Positions 28,580 to 37,427 of a stretch of 64,000 nt of DNA are shown here, in pieces. The notes beneath the pieces were generated by a model. The model was not told the DNA's origin. It saw only the letters and a list, made by a program, of their open reading frames with translations, and searched no databases. The stretch spans positions 18,976-82,975 of the forward strand of contig NZ_CAMFKW010000021.1 of assembly GCF_945957345.1 (NCBI RefSeq). Direction: 5' to 3'. Each line of letters starts with the position of its first letter. Position 1 is the first letter of the stretch. This DNA comes from an uncultured Allobosea sp. (GTDB taxonomy: Bacteria > Pseudomonadota > Alphaproteobacteria > Rhizobiales > Beijerinckiaceae). Both the position numbers and the translations under genes were made by a program.

Positions 28580-30298
28580 TCACTTCCCCGGCAGTGGCTG
28601 CTCCTCGTAGGAGAGCTCGCGGTCGCCCGGCCATTTGATGCGGTAGGCGAGCTTGATCTCCTTCTCGGTGCCGGGGGCGAGATCGAAGGTCCAGGAGGCG
28701 ACGCCGCGGCGGTCGCCGACCTGCTTCTCGGTCGGCGGCGTGGTCTGGGCGGTGATGGTCTCGACCGTGATCGCGCTGCTTTCCGAGTACGGAATGCGCT
28801 GCAGCACGGCGACCTTGACCGGCCGCGCATGCAGGCTCTTCACGACGGTCCGGAACTCGCGCTGGTCGGTGCGGGTCTGGCCGAGCCAGGTCGGATCGTT
28901 CTCGCGGCGCTTTACCGGCGCGAAGGAGACCTTGATCCGGTCGTCGGCGCCGAAGCCGAGCTCGACCTTGTCGCCGGGCGCGACGAGATTGAACTGGCCC
29001 ATGCCGACATAGGTGCCGTCGCGATGCAGCGCGACGCGGCCGGCGAGCAGCGGAGCCTCCTCGTCATGGGTGAAGCCGGCTTCGAGATAGGCTTTCTGCT
29101 CGATCTCCGGCACGGTGCGGGCGGCGAGCGTCGCCTCCGTCTTGCGCTGGCTCAGCGTCACTGTCTTGGAGCTGCCGTCCTGCGGGATCGACGCGCGGCC
29201 GGGTACCTGGAAATTCGCCTGATAAGCGCCGGCTTCGAGCGCGGCCTCGGCGACATCCGCCGCAATGATGGGCTTGGCGAGGCTGTCTTCGGGTGCTGGA
29301 GCAGCGGGGGCGGCCATGCCCGCTGCCCGGCGCTGCATGGTCGGCGCCGCCTTCTCCGCTTCCGCCTTGCGAGCCAGAGCCTGAGCCCGCGCGCGCGCCT
29401 CGGCAACGATCTGCGGCTCGAAGAAAGCGACCTGCATTGGGGTGAGGTCGGGCGCGCGGGTGCCGCCGGCCGAGCGCGTGGTCGAGAGCGTCAGGGCGAC
29501 GTCGTCCCACGTTTCGCCGCTGCGCTGTCGGATCTCGGCGCGACGCGCGAGGGCGATTTCCGGCTTCTCGCCGGTCGTGGTCAGGCGCGCCTCATAGGTC
29601 GGAGTCCAGTTCGCGCCCGTGACGCGATAGGTCACCGTGAACTCGGCCGCGACCGGCTGCGGCGCCTCGACCGCGATGGCGACGTCGCGCTTCGGTGCGC
29701 CGGGGCGGCCGGCCTGCGGGCGCGCGCGCTCCAGGGAGGCGATCTCGCCCTCGACATCGGCGAGGCGGTTGCGGGTGCCGCGCAGTTCGTCCTGCACCTT
29801 GACCAGCGCCGTGCCGATCGCCTCGAACACCGCGGGCCAGTCGCCGACGGGCAGGGCCTTGCCGTCGGGGCCGAGCTTGTCGGGGCCGACCTGCGCGAAG
29901 CGCTCGATCGTGGCGCGCTTGGCTTCGATCGCGGCGACCTGGCCGGCGAGCTTTTCCTTCTCGTCGCGCAGCGCCTTGAGCTTCTCTTCCAGCGCCGTGT
30001 CGAGCACGGGCCTGGCGTCGCCGGGCGTGATGCGGACATCGACCGCGCCGACCGAGAAGCTGCCGTCGCCCTTGCCTTCGACGCGAATCGAAGAGGGGTC
30101 GATCGTCGCCGGCAGGCCGCGCAGCACGATCTGCGAGGCGCCCTGCAGGAGATTGGCCTTGCCGAGACGCGTCACCACCGCCCCGTCCGGAAAGACGGTG
30201 ACGCGGTCGATCCGGCTCGACAATTCGGTCTCGGCAGCGCTGGCGAGGCTGGGCGCCAGAAAAAGGGCCGCGGCAATATGGCTTCGCATCGAAATCAT
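28580..30298 (-). CDS. Mucoidy inhibitor MuiA-family (DUF4139) protein
   Basis: Signal peptide; SRIDRVTVFPDGAVVTRLGKANLLQGASQIVLRGLPATIDPSSIRVEG; YRVTGANWTPTYEARL; C-term LAYRIKWPGDRELSYEE. Confidence 0.85.
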   Translation of the reverse strand: MISMRSHIAAALFLAPSLASAAETELSSRIDRVTVFPDGAVVTRLGKANLLQGASQIVLRGLPATIDPSSIRVEGKGDGSFSVGAVDVRITPGDARPVLDTALEEKLKALRDEKEKLAGQVAAIEAKRATIERFAQVGPDKLGPDGKALPVGDWPAVFEAIGTALVKVQDELRGTRNRLADVEGEIASLERARPQAGRPGAPKRDVAIAVEAPQPVAAEFTVTYRVTGANWTPTYEARLTTTGEKPEIALARRAEIRQRSGETWDDVALTLSTTRSAGGTRAPDLTPMQVAFFEPQIVAEARARAQALARKAEAEKAAPTMQRRAAGMAAPAAPAPEDSLAKPIIAADVAEAALEAGAYQANFQVPGRASIPQDGSSKTVTLSQRKTEATLAARTVPEIEQKAYLEAGFTHDEEAPLLAGRVALHRDGTYVGMGQFNLVAPGDKVELGFGADDRIKVSFAPVKRRENDPTWLGQTRTDQREFRTVVKSLHARPVKVAVLQRIPYSESSAITVETITAQTTPPTEKQVGDRRGVASWTFDLAPGTEKEIKLAYRIKWPGDRELSYEEQPLPGK

Positions 30299-30444
30299 CC
30301 CCTCCAGATCGCAATCACGTACCCGTGATAGACACCGCCGAATTCGGCGTGTCCAAGGCGGAATTGGGCCGGAATGCGGATAGGCGGGGCGGGTAGCGGA
30401 AGCATCCTGCGTTCGCAGGAGAGGACGGAGGCCGGCCTGGCGGC

Positions 30445-31326
30445 TCAGGCGCGGCCGCGGGCGCTGGCATGAGGCTTGACGCGGTGCTCCATGAAGTTGC
30501 GCAGCTCGGTCACGCGCCGCACGGCATCGAGAACCTCGCGGTCGAGGCCATGCGCCCAGGCGAGGTCCTGCCGGTTGGGCTCGGCATCCAGCGTCAGCAG
30601 GTCGTCGAGCCAGCCTTTCGCGGAAGCTTCGTCCTTGCGGAAACCTTCCTTGATCAGCAGGGGCACGCGGCGTTGGAGAATCGCGACGATCTGCTTCAGG
30701 GAGAATTCGGGGTGGTACTGCACGCCCCAGAACGTCCCGCCATTGTGCTTGATCTCGGCCGCTTGGACCTGGCTGTAGGCATTGGAGGCGAGGATCGTCG
30801 TGCCATGCGCGGGCAGCGCGATAGTATCGAGATGGATCGCCGGGGCGTCGAAGGCGGCGGGACGGCTGGCGAGCAGCGCATGGTTGCGGCCGGCCTCGGT
30901 CGGCGTGATCTTGCGGGCGAAGCCGGCTTCGCGGCCCTTCGGATTGGCGGTGACGGTGCCGCCAGCCGCGACGGAGCCGACCTGGATGCCCCAGCAGGAG
31001 CCGAAGCAGGGCGTCCCGCTGGCATAGATCGCGCGCATCAGGTCGATCTGCCGGGTCACGGGCGGGGCGGTGTCGTAGATGTGCAGGGCCGAGCCGGTCA
31101 GGAAGATGCCGTCATAGGATTCGAGCCCTTCGCCATCAGGCAGGTTGGCGCCTTCGTCGGCCGGCAGGCAGATATCGGAGACGATGCCCGGTTCGAACGC
31201 TGCGATCTCGGCGGCATAGGCCTCGCCATAAGCCATGCCATAGGATTGGCGCAGCCCTTCGCGGGTGTCGCGCATGTTGCCGTCGACGAAGAGCAGGCGG
31301 AGCGGGCGGGCGCTGGTTTCGATCAT
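30445..31326 (-). CDS. Class I glutamine amidotransferase (GMP synthase-like)
   Basis: PCFGSCWGIQVG nucleophile elbow; GVQYHPEFS. Confidence 0.87.
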   Translation of the reverse strand: MIETSARPLRLLFVDGNMRDTREGLRQSYGMAYGEAYAAEIAAFEPGIVSDICLPADEGANLPDGEGLESYDGIFLTGSALHIYDTAPPVTRQIDLMRAIYASGTPCFGSCWGIQVGSVAAGGTVTANPKGREAGFARKITPTEAGRNHALLASRPAAFDAPAIHLDTIALPAHGTTILASNAYSQVQAAEIKHNGGTFWGVQYHPEFSLKQIVAILQRRVPLLIKEGFRKDEASAKGWLDDLLTLDAEPNRQDLAWAHGLDREVLDAVRRVTELRNFMEHRVKPHASARGRA

Positions 31327-31439
31327 TGGGACGTTCCGCAGGAATGCACAGGGCGATGGGCAGGCTTGCGCGCTGTCTCATAGGGGGACGGGCGGCGCAA
31401 GGCTATTGCAAAGACCCTTCCTCGCGACAGAGCGGAAAC

Positions 31440-32348
31440 GTGCACCCTTCCCAGACCTGGTTGCAACGCGCCTGGGCCAATGCCTATCTGCTGATGGTGT
31501 TGACCACGCTGATGTGGGGCGGCAACGCCGTGGCGAGCCGGCTCGCCGTCGGCAACATCTCGCCGATGATGCTGACCTCGCTGCGCTGGGTCGCGGTCTG
31601 TGCCGTCATGCCTGTGCTGCTGCGCGACCAGTTGCGCGCGCATTGGCCGGCGCTGCGTGCGCATTGGCGGCTCATCGCGATGCTCGGCGCGCTCGGCTTC
31701 ACCGGCTTCAACACGCTGATGTATCTCGCGGCCTATTCGACCAGCGCGATCAATATCGGCATTCTCCAAGGCTCGATTCCGGTCATCGTGCTGATCGGTG
31801 CCTTTCTGGTCTACCACACCCGGATCACCCTGATGCAGGGGATCGGCGTGGCGATCACGCTGCTCGGCGTCGCGGTGACCGCGAGCCGGGGCGATATCCA
31901 CGTCCTCACCGCGTTGCGCTTCGTGCCGGGCGACTTGCTGATGATCGCCGCCTGCGTGCTCTATGCCGGCTACACGGTCGGCGTGCGCAAGCGGCCGGCG
32001 GTGCCGGGCCTCGTCTTCTTCACGGCGATGGCCTGTTGCGCCTGCCTGGCGTCGCTCCCTCTGCTCGCGGCCGAGATCGCTTTGGGGCGCTCCTACATTC
32101 CCACGCCGAAAGGCTGGCTGGTCCTCGCCTTCACCGTGATCTTTCCGTCGATCCTGTCACAGCTCTCCTTCATGCGCGCTATCGAGCTGATCGGGCCCGG
32201 CCGGGCCGGCGTCTTCGTCAATCTCGTGCCGGTCTTCGCGCCGATCCTGGCCGTGCTGATCATCGGCGAGCCTTTCGGGCTCTACCATGCGGTCGCGCTT
32301 GTGCTGGTGCTCGGCGGAATTTTCATAGCCGAGCGGCTGGGGCGGTAA
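31440..32348 (+). CDS. EamA/DMT family transporter
   Basis: MWGGNAVASRLAVGNISPMMLTSLRW, duplicated EamA repeats; GTG start proposed. Confidence 0.87.
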   Translation: MHPSQTWLQRAWANAYLLMVLTTLMWGGNAVASRLAVGNISPMMLTSLRWVAVCAVMPVLLRDQLRAHWPALRAHWRLIAMLGALGFTGFNTLMYLAAYSTSAINIGILQGSIPVIVLIGAFLVYHTRITLMQGIGVAITLLGVAVTASRGDIHVLTALRFVPGDLLMIAACVLYAGYTVGVRKRPAVPGLVFFTAMACCACLASLPLLAAEIALGRSYIPTPKGWLVLAFTVIFPSILSQLSFMRAIELIGPGRAGVFVNLVPVFAPILAVLIIGEPFGLYHAVALVLVLGGIFIAERLGR

Positions 32349-32918
32349 TCAGATCGGCCGTTCTTTGATCTCGGCCGCGAGATTCATGCCAAGCTGCACG
32401 AGTACGTCCTTGAGCTTGCGCCTGATTTCGTCGTCGGTGATCTGACTTGAGAGGCTATAGGCCTGCATGACGTGATCGGCGACGCGAGAGGTTGGCGTGA
32501 TAGCTTCCGCATCGCGCTGCCGCGTAACGTCATAAGCCATCCCGACATAATGTCCGGCGCTGCGCCCCTCGGTCCGATGACATCGGGCAAAGGCCGATAT
32601 CAAACGCTCGCCCGCAGCCGTAATAATTCGATACTCGCAGCGGAAATCGATGGCAGCCCGGACGCAGCGCTCGATCTCCTGGGCGACGCCATTGCGATCG
32701 TCCGGGTGAATGCCCACTACGAAGGCATCGCACCGCGTCCCGCGCATCGCTTCCAACGGATCGACGCCGAAAAGCGCGGCCATGCGGGCGTCAGCATAGA
32801 GGCGATCGTTCAGCACGTCCCAATACCACATGCCGATAATGGCATTGTCATTGAGGCCGTCGTCCGCGAACAGCGGAGGCGGCAGCGAGACGCCTCCCTT
32901 GAAGACTGAGCTGCGCAT
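32349..32918 (-). CDS. Single PAS-domain protein
   Basis: AIIGMWYWDVLNDRLYADARMAALFGVDPLEA...GIHPDDR; no output domain. Confidence 0.75.
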   Translation of the reverse strand: MRSSVFKGGVSLPPPLFADDGLNDNAIIGMWYWDVLNDRLYADARMAALFGVDPLEAMRGTRCDAFVVGIHPDDRNGVAQEIERCVRAAIDFRCEYRIITAAGERLISAFARCHRTEGRSAGHYVGMAYDVTRQRDAEAITPTSRVADHVMQAYSLSSQITDDEIRRKLKDVLVQLGMNLAAEIKERPI

Positions 32919-32994
32919 GTTGTCTCCCCATCGACCAGACTGCGAGAGGGCTTTCCCCAGCGCAAGGGGAGATAAAGTATAAGCTCAGCAGTTC

Positions 32995-33996
32995 TCAGCG
33001 CAGCGCCGAAACGGCCAGCCGCGCGACATCCGCCAGCGCCGCCTCCCGCTCCTTCGAATCGGCGCGCGAACCCGCGAGATAGGTCACGATGACGAAGCGC
33101 CGGCCGTCCGGCAGCGTCGCGATGCCGATATCGTTGGTGGCATGATTGATCCCGTCGGTGGTGAGGCCGAGGCCGGTGCGATGGGCGAAACGGGAGCCTG
33201 CCGGCAGGCCGGCCTTGATGCGGTCGGTGCCGACCTTCGATTCCGCGATAATCTTCTCGATAAAGGCGGTATGGGCGGGATCGCGCAGCCAGTTGCCCTT
33301 GGCGAAGGCTTCGAGGAACTGCGCGCTCGCTTCCGGCGTCGAGGCGTCGCGCCTGTCCTTGAGCGCGTTCGACAGGGCGGCGATGCGCAGGCGAGGCTGC
33401 ATCGCCTTGAGCTCGGCGCGGAAGGCCTTCTCGTCCACGACCTGATCCCAGCCGAAGCCCTTCAGCCCGTAAATCTCCGGCTGGAACAGGCGCTCGTAGC
33501 GATCGACCGACATGCCCTGGATGCCGCCGTCGCGCAGCATCCTGGTCACGACCTGCGGGCCGCCGATCTCGCGCATCAGCAGATCGGCGGCAGTGTTGTC
33601 GCTTTCGCCGGCCGCGAGGCGAATCAGTTCGCGCAGCGGATAGTCGTTGCGCTCGCCCTTGAAGCCTTTGACCAGCGGGCTGTGGAACAGCGAGAAATCC
33701 TTGCGGGTGACGGTGATCGGCTGATCCAGTCCGAACTTGCCGACCTCGACCTGCTGCAGCACCGCGACCGCCAGCGGCAGCTTGAACACGCTCTGCATCG
33801 GGAACGTCTCGGAGCCGCGATGCGACCAGAGCTTGCGGTCGCGGAGATCCATCAGCGCGACGCCGAGCCGGCCCTTCGACTGCTGTTCGATGCCCCCGAT
33901 CGCCTTGTCGAGCTTGTCGCGATCCCAGTCGGCGAGGGCCGGGACGGCCGCGAGGCAGGCGAGAGCTGCGGCGGCGAGGGGGGCAACGGCAGGCAT
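32995..33996 (-). CDS. Class A (serine) beta-lactamase
   Basis: SVFK (S70xxK), ESDNTA (SDN), DRYERLFQ omega loop, HRTG at the KTG position; signal peptide. Confidence 0.85.
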   Translation of the reverse strand: MPAVAPLAAAALACLAAVPALADWDRDKLDKAIGGIEQQSKGRLGVALMDLRDRKLWSHRGSETFPMQSVFKLPLAVAVLQQVEVGKFGLDQPITVTRKDFSLFHSPLVKGFKGERNDYPLRELIRLAAGESDNTAADLLMREIGGPQVVTRMLRDGGIQGMSVDRYERLFQPEIYGLKGFGWDQVVDEKAFRAELKAMQPRLRIAALSNALKDRRDASTPEASAQFLEAFAKGNWLRDPAHTAFIEKIIAESKVGTDRIKAGLPAGSRFAHRTGLGLTTDGINHATNDIGIATLPDGRRFVIVTYLAGSRADSKEREAALADVARLAVSALR

Positions 33997-34056
33997 GGGC
34001 GGTCCTCTGTGATGGGCCATCACAGGGCCGCGATATTGCGGCAAGGTTGCGGCGGT

Positions 34057-34311
34057 TCACGCCGGCTCGCCGCTCTCCGCGTCGCAAAGCGAGAGCTCGA
34101 CCGGGCAGCCCTCGATGCCGAAGCATTCCGGCAGGAGCTGGTTCAATCGCTCGCGCAGGGCATCGAGCGTCTCGGCCTCGGTGACGATGCCGAGCTCGCC
34201 CACATCCATGGCGTACCAGAGGCCCGCCGCCTCGTCGCGGCGGACCTCGAAGCGGATCGGCTCCGCCGCCCCGGCAGGCGCGGCGACGAGAGCCTTCAGC
34301 GGGCCGAGCAA
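34057..34311 (-). CDS. DUF1902/HicB-like small protein
   Basis: RFEVRRDEAAGLWYAMDVGELGIVTEAETLDALRERLNQLLPE; TTG start just after the serA stop proposed. Confidence 0.6.
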   Translation of the reverse strand: MLGPLKALVAAPAGAAEPIRFEVRRDEAAGLWYAMDVGELGIVTEAETLDALRERLNQLLPECFGIEGCPVELSLCDAESGEPA

Positions 34312-34312
34312 G

Positions 34313-35902
34313 TCAGAACCGCAGGCGCCGGGCGCGCTTGACCATCGGGATCTCGTGGATCTTGTCGAGCAACTCGTCCGAGATCGGCTCGTCGACCGAG
34401 ACATAGCAGATCGCGTCGCCGCCCGGCTTGTCGCGGCCGAGCGCGAAGGTCGCGACATTGACGCCAGCCGCGCCCAGCAGCGAGCCGAACTGGCCGATGA
34501 AGCCCGGCTTGTCGGCGTTGCGGACATAGAGCATGTGCGGCGCGAACTCGGCATCGACCGCGATGTCGCGGATTTCGACGATGCGCGGCTTGCCGTCCTG
34601 GAAGACCGTGCCGGAGGCGTGGCGCGGCATGTCCTCGGCCTCGACGACGATGCGGATGACGCTTTCGAGATTGCCGGCGACCTCGCGGGTCAGTTCCTCG
34701 ACGACGATGCCCTTCTCCTTCGCCACCATGGCCGAGTTGACCATGTTGATCTCGGGCAGGAAGGGCCTGAGCACGCCGGTGATCGCGGCCGCCGAGATCG
34801 CCTTGAGATTGAGGCTCGCGACCGCGCCCTCGTACTCGATGCGGATGCCCTTGATTGGTGCCTCGGTGAGCTGGCCGAGGAAGGAGCCGAGCTTCTCGGC
34901 GAGATCGACGAAAGGCTTCACGCGCGGCGCTTCTTCCGCCGTGATCGAGGGGAAGTTGACCGCATTGGTGATCGCGCCCTTGAGCAGATAGTCGCTCATT
35001 TGCTCGGCGACCTGCAGCGCGACATTCTCCTGCGCCTCGTTGGTGGAGGCGCCGAGATGCGGCGTGCAGACCACGTTCTCCAGCCCGAAGAGCGGATTCT
35101 GCTCGGCCGGCTCGACCGAGAACACGTCGAAGGCCGCGCCCGCGACATGGCCGGATTTGATCAGGTCCGCCAGCGCCTGCTCGTCGACGAGGCCGCCGCG
35201 GGCGCAGTTGATGATGCGCACGCCTTTCTTGGTCTTGGCGAGATTCTCGGCCGAGAGGATGTTCTTCGTCTTCTCGGTCATCGGGACGTGCAGCGTGATG
35301 AAGTCGGAACGCTTCAGCAGGTCTTCCAACTCGACCTTCTCGACGCCGAGCTGAACCGCGCGTTCGGGAGACAGATATGGGTCATAGGCGATGACGCGCA
35401 TCTTCAGGCCGATGGCGCGCTCGGCGACGATCGAGCCGATATTGCCGGCGCCGATCAGGCCCAGCGTCTTGGCCGTGATCTCGACGCCCATGAAGCGGTT
35501 CTTCTCCCACTTCCCGGCCTGGGTCGAGATATCCGCCGAGGGGATCTGGCGGGCGAGCGCGAACATCATGGCGATGGCGTGCTCGGCGGTGGTGATCGAG
35601 TTGCCGAAGGGCGTGTTCATCACGATCACGCCGCGCGCGGTCGCGGCGGGGATCTCGACATTGTCGACGCCGATGCCGGCGCGGCCGATGACCTTCAGGT
35701 TCTTCGCCTGCTCCAGGAGCTTGGCGGTGGCCTTGGTGGCCGAGCGGATGGCGAGGCCGTCATAATCGCCGATGATCGCGGCGAGCTTGTCCTTGTCCTT
35801 GCCGAGGTTGGGATCGAAGGTCACGTCGATGCCGCGGTCCTTGAAGATCTGGACTGCGGCGGGGGAGAGGGCGTCGGAAATCAGGACCTTTGGTGCGGGC
35901 AT
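34313..35902 (-). CDS. serA: D-3-phosphoglycerate dehydrogenase
   Basis: GLIGAGNIGSIVAERA, NCARGGLVDEQAL, C-terminal ASB/ACT domains. Confidence 0.97.
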   Translation of the reverse strand: MPAPKVLISDALSPAAVQIFKDRGIDVTFDPNLGKDKDKLAAIIGDYDGLAIRSATKATAKLLEQAKNLKVIGRAGIGVDNVEIPAATARGVIVMNTPFGNSITTAEHAIAMMFALARQIPSADISTQAGKWEKNRFMGVEITAKTLGLIGAGNIGSIVAERAIGLKMRVIAYDPYLSPERAVQLGVEKVELEDLLKRSDFITLHVPMTEKTKNILSAENLAKTKKGVRIINCARGGLVDEQALADLIKSGHVAGAAFDVFSVEPAEQNPLFGLENVVCTPHLGASTNEAQENVALQVAEQMSDYLLKGAITNAVNFPSITAEEAPRVKPFVDLAEKLGSFLGQLTEAPIKGIRIEYEGAVASLNLKAISAAAITGVLRPFLPEINMVNSAMVAKEKGIVVEELTREVAGNLESVIRIVVEAEDMPRHASGTVFQDGKPRIVEIRDIAVDAEFAPHMLYVRNADKPGFIGQFGSLLGAAGVNVATFALGRDKPGGDAICYVSVDEPISDELLDKIHEIPMVKRARRLRF

Positions 35903-35964
35903 GGGAGGCTCCGGCTGGCGCCGCGCTGCACAGGGAGCGGTCTGGCGCTGAGAAGGGGGAGGGC

Positions 35965-36110
35965 GTCATGGTCGCCCTTGTGGCGACCATCCACGTCTTC
36001 GCGCGGCTTGGCGCCGCGCTGTCGGATATCGGTTGCGCCGCCTGTCTCGAACGCTCGCGATGCCATTGGCGAAGCGAGGCGTGGATGGTCGGGACAAACC
36101 CGACCACGAC
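35965..36110 (+). repeat. Two-hairpin intergenic repeat, copy 5 (variant with long centre)
   Basis: gtcatggtcgcccttgtggcgaccatccacgtcttc ... ggcgtggatggtcgggacaaacccgaccacgac. Confidence 0.75.
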
Positions 36111-36128
36111 ATGGCGGAGGCGAAGCGC

Positions 36129-37307
36129 TTACGCGGCCTTCTTGCCCAAGCCCGCCTTGGCCTCGGCGAAGGCATAGGCGATCCAGGGCAGCAGCGCCTT
36201 CACGTCGCGCGACTGGACGGTTGCGCCGCACCAGATGCGCAGGCCGGGAGGGGCGTCGCGGTAATGGCCGAGGTCGTAGCCGGCGCCGGCCTTCTCGATG
36301 ATCGAGACCACCTGCTTGGCGAAGGCAGCCTGCGCGTCCGCCGGCAGGGCCGTCACGGCCGGGTCGGTGAACTTCAGGCACACGCTGGTGTTGGAGCGCG
36401 TCTTCGGCTTCACGGCGAGGAAGTCGATCCAGTCGTTCTCGCGCACGAACTTGGCGATGACGCGGGCATTGCCGTCGGCGCGCTTCACCAGGCCGTCGAG
36501 CCCGCCGACCTTCCGGGCCCATTCCAGCGCATCGATATAGTCCTCGACCGCGAGCATGGAGGGGGTGTTGATGGTCTCGCCGGTGAAGATGCCCTCGATC
36601 AGCTTGCCGCCCGAGGTCATGCGGAAGATCTTCGGCAGCGGCCAGGCCGGCTTGTAGCTTTCGAGCCGGGCGACGGCGCGGGGCGAGAGCACGATCATGC
36701 CATGCGCGGCCTCGCCGCCGAGCACCTTCTGCCAGGAGAAGGTGACGACATCGAGCTTCGGCCAGTCGAGGCGCTGCGCGAAGGCGGCGGAGGTCGCGTC
36801 GCAGATGGTCAGCCCCTCGCGATCGTCAGCGATCCAGCTGGCGTCGACGACGCGCACGCCCGAGGTGGTGCCGTTCCAGGTGAAGACGACGTCGCGGTTC
36901 TTCGTGTCGACCTTCTTGAGGTTCGGCAATTCGCCATAGGGCGCGTCGAAGGTGCGGACATCGGCGAGCTTGAGCTGCTTGACGACATCGGTGACCCAGC
37001 CGGCGCCAAAACTTTCCCAGCTCAGCATGTCGACGCCGCGGGCGCCGAGCAGCGACCAGAGCGCCATCTCGACGGCGCCGGTATCGGAAGCCGGCACGAT
37101 GCCGATGCGGTAATCGGCGGGGACCTGCAGCACCTCGCGCGTCAGGTCGATCGCAGCTTTCAGCTTGTCTTTGCCGATCTTGGCGCGGTGCGAGCGGCCA
37201 AGCGGGGCGTCGGAGAGGTTCTTGAGGGCCCAGCCGGGGCGCTTGGCGCAGGGGCCAGACGAGAAGTTAGGCACGCGCGGGCGCGTGCTAGGTGCGGTAT
37301 TCGCCAT
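36129..37307 (-). CDS. serC: Phosphoserine aminotransferase
   Basis: [39 protein letters not shown]; adjacent to serA. Confidence 0.96.
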   Translation of the reverse strand: MANTAPSTRPRVPNFSSGPCAKRPGWALKNLSDAPLGRSHRAKIGKDKLKAAIDLTREVLQVPADYRIGIVPASDTGAVEMALWSLLGARGVDMLSWESFGAGWVTDVVKQLKLADVRTFDAPYGELPNLKKVDTKNRDVVFTWNGTTSGVRVVDASWIADDREGLTICDATSAAFAQRLDWPKLDVVTFSWQKVLGGEAAHGMIVLSPRAVARLESYKPAWPLPKIFRMTSGGKLIEGIFTGETINTPSMLAVEDYIDALEWARKVGGLDGLVKRADGNARVIAKFVRENDWIDFLAVKPKTRSNTSVCLKFTDPAVTALPADAQAAFAKQVVSIIEKAGAGYDLGHYRDAPPGLRIWCGATVQSRDVKALLPWIAYAFAEAKAGLGKKAA

Positions 37308-37309
37308 CG

Positions 37310-37400
37310 ATGTCTCCATCCTTACAGATGGGCGCGCCCCGTTGGGGGGGCGTGTCCCGTCGATGGGGGTAGAGCCGCTGGGGGTGGGGAGTCAAGGGGA
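37310..37400 (-). ncRNA. Possible structured serC leader RNA
   Basis: Minus strand: TTGACT-like -35, then ACACGCCCCCCCAACGGGGCGCGCCC and CATC-TGTAAG-GATGGAGACA next to the serC start; a serC leader motif is known in alphaproteobacteria. Confidence 0.35.
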
Positions 37401-37427
37401 TGAAATTATACTTTTATAAGAATGGAT

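Noticed and set aside
34057-34554. Full 165-aa ORF as annotated in the ORF track
   Set aside because: Its N-terminal half overlaps serA out of frame and is Ser/Arg-rich; only the C-terminal DUF1902-like part after the serA stop is supported.
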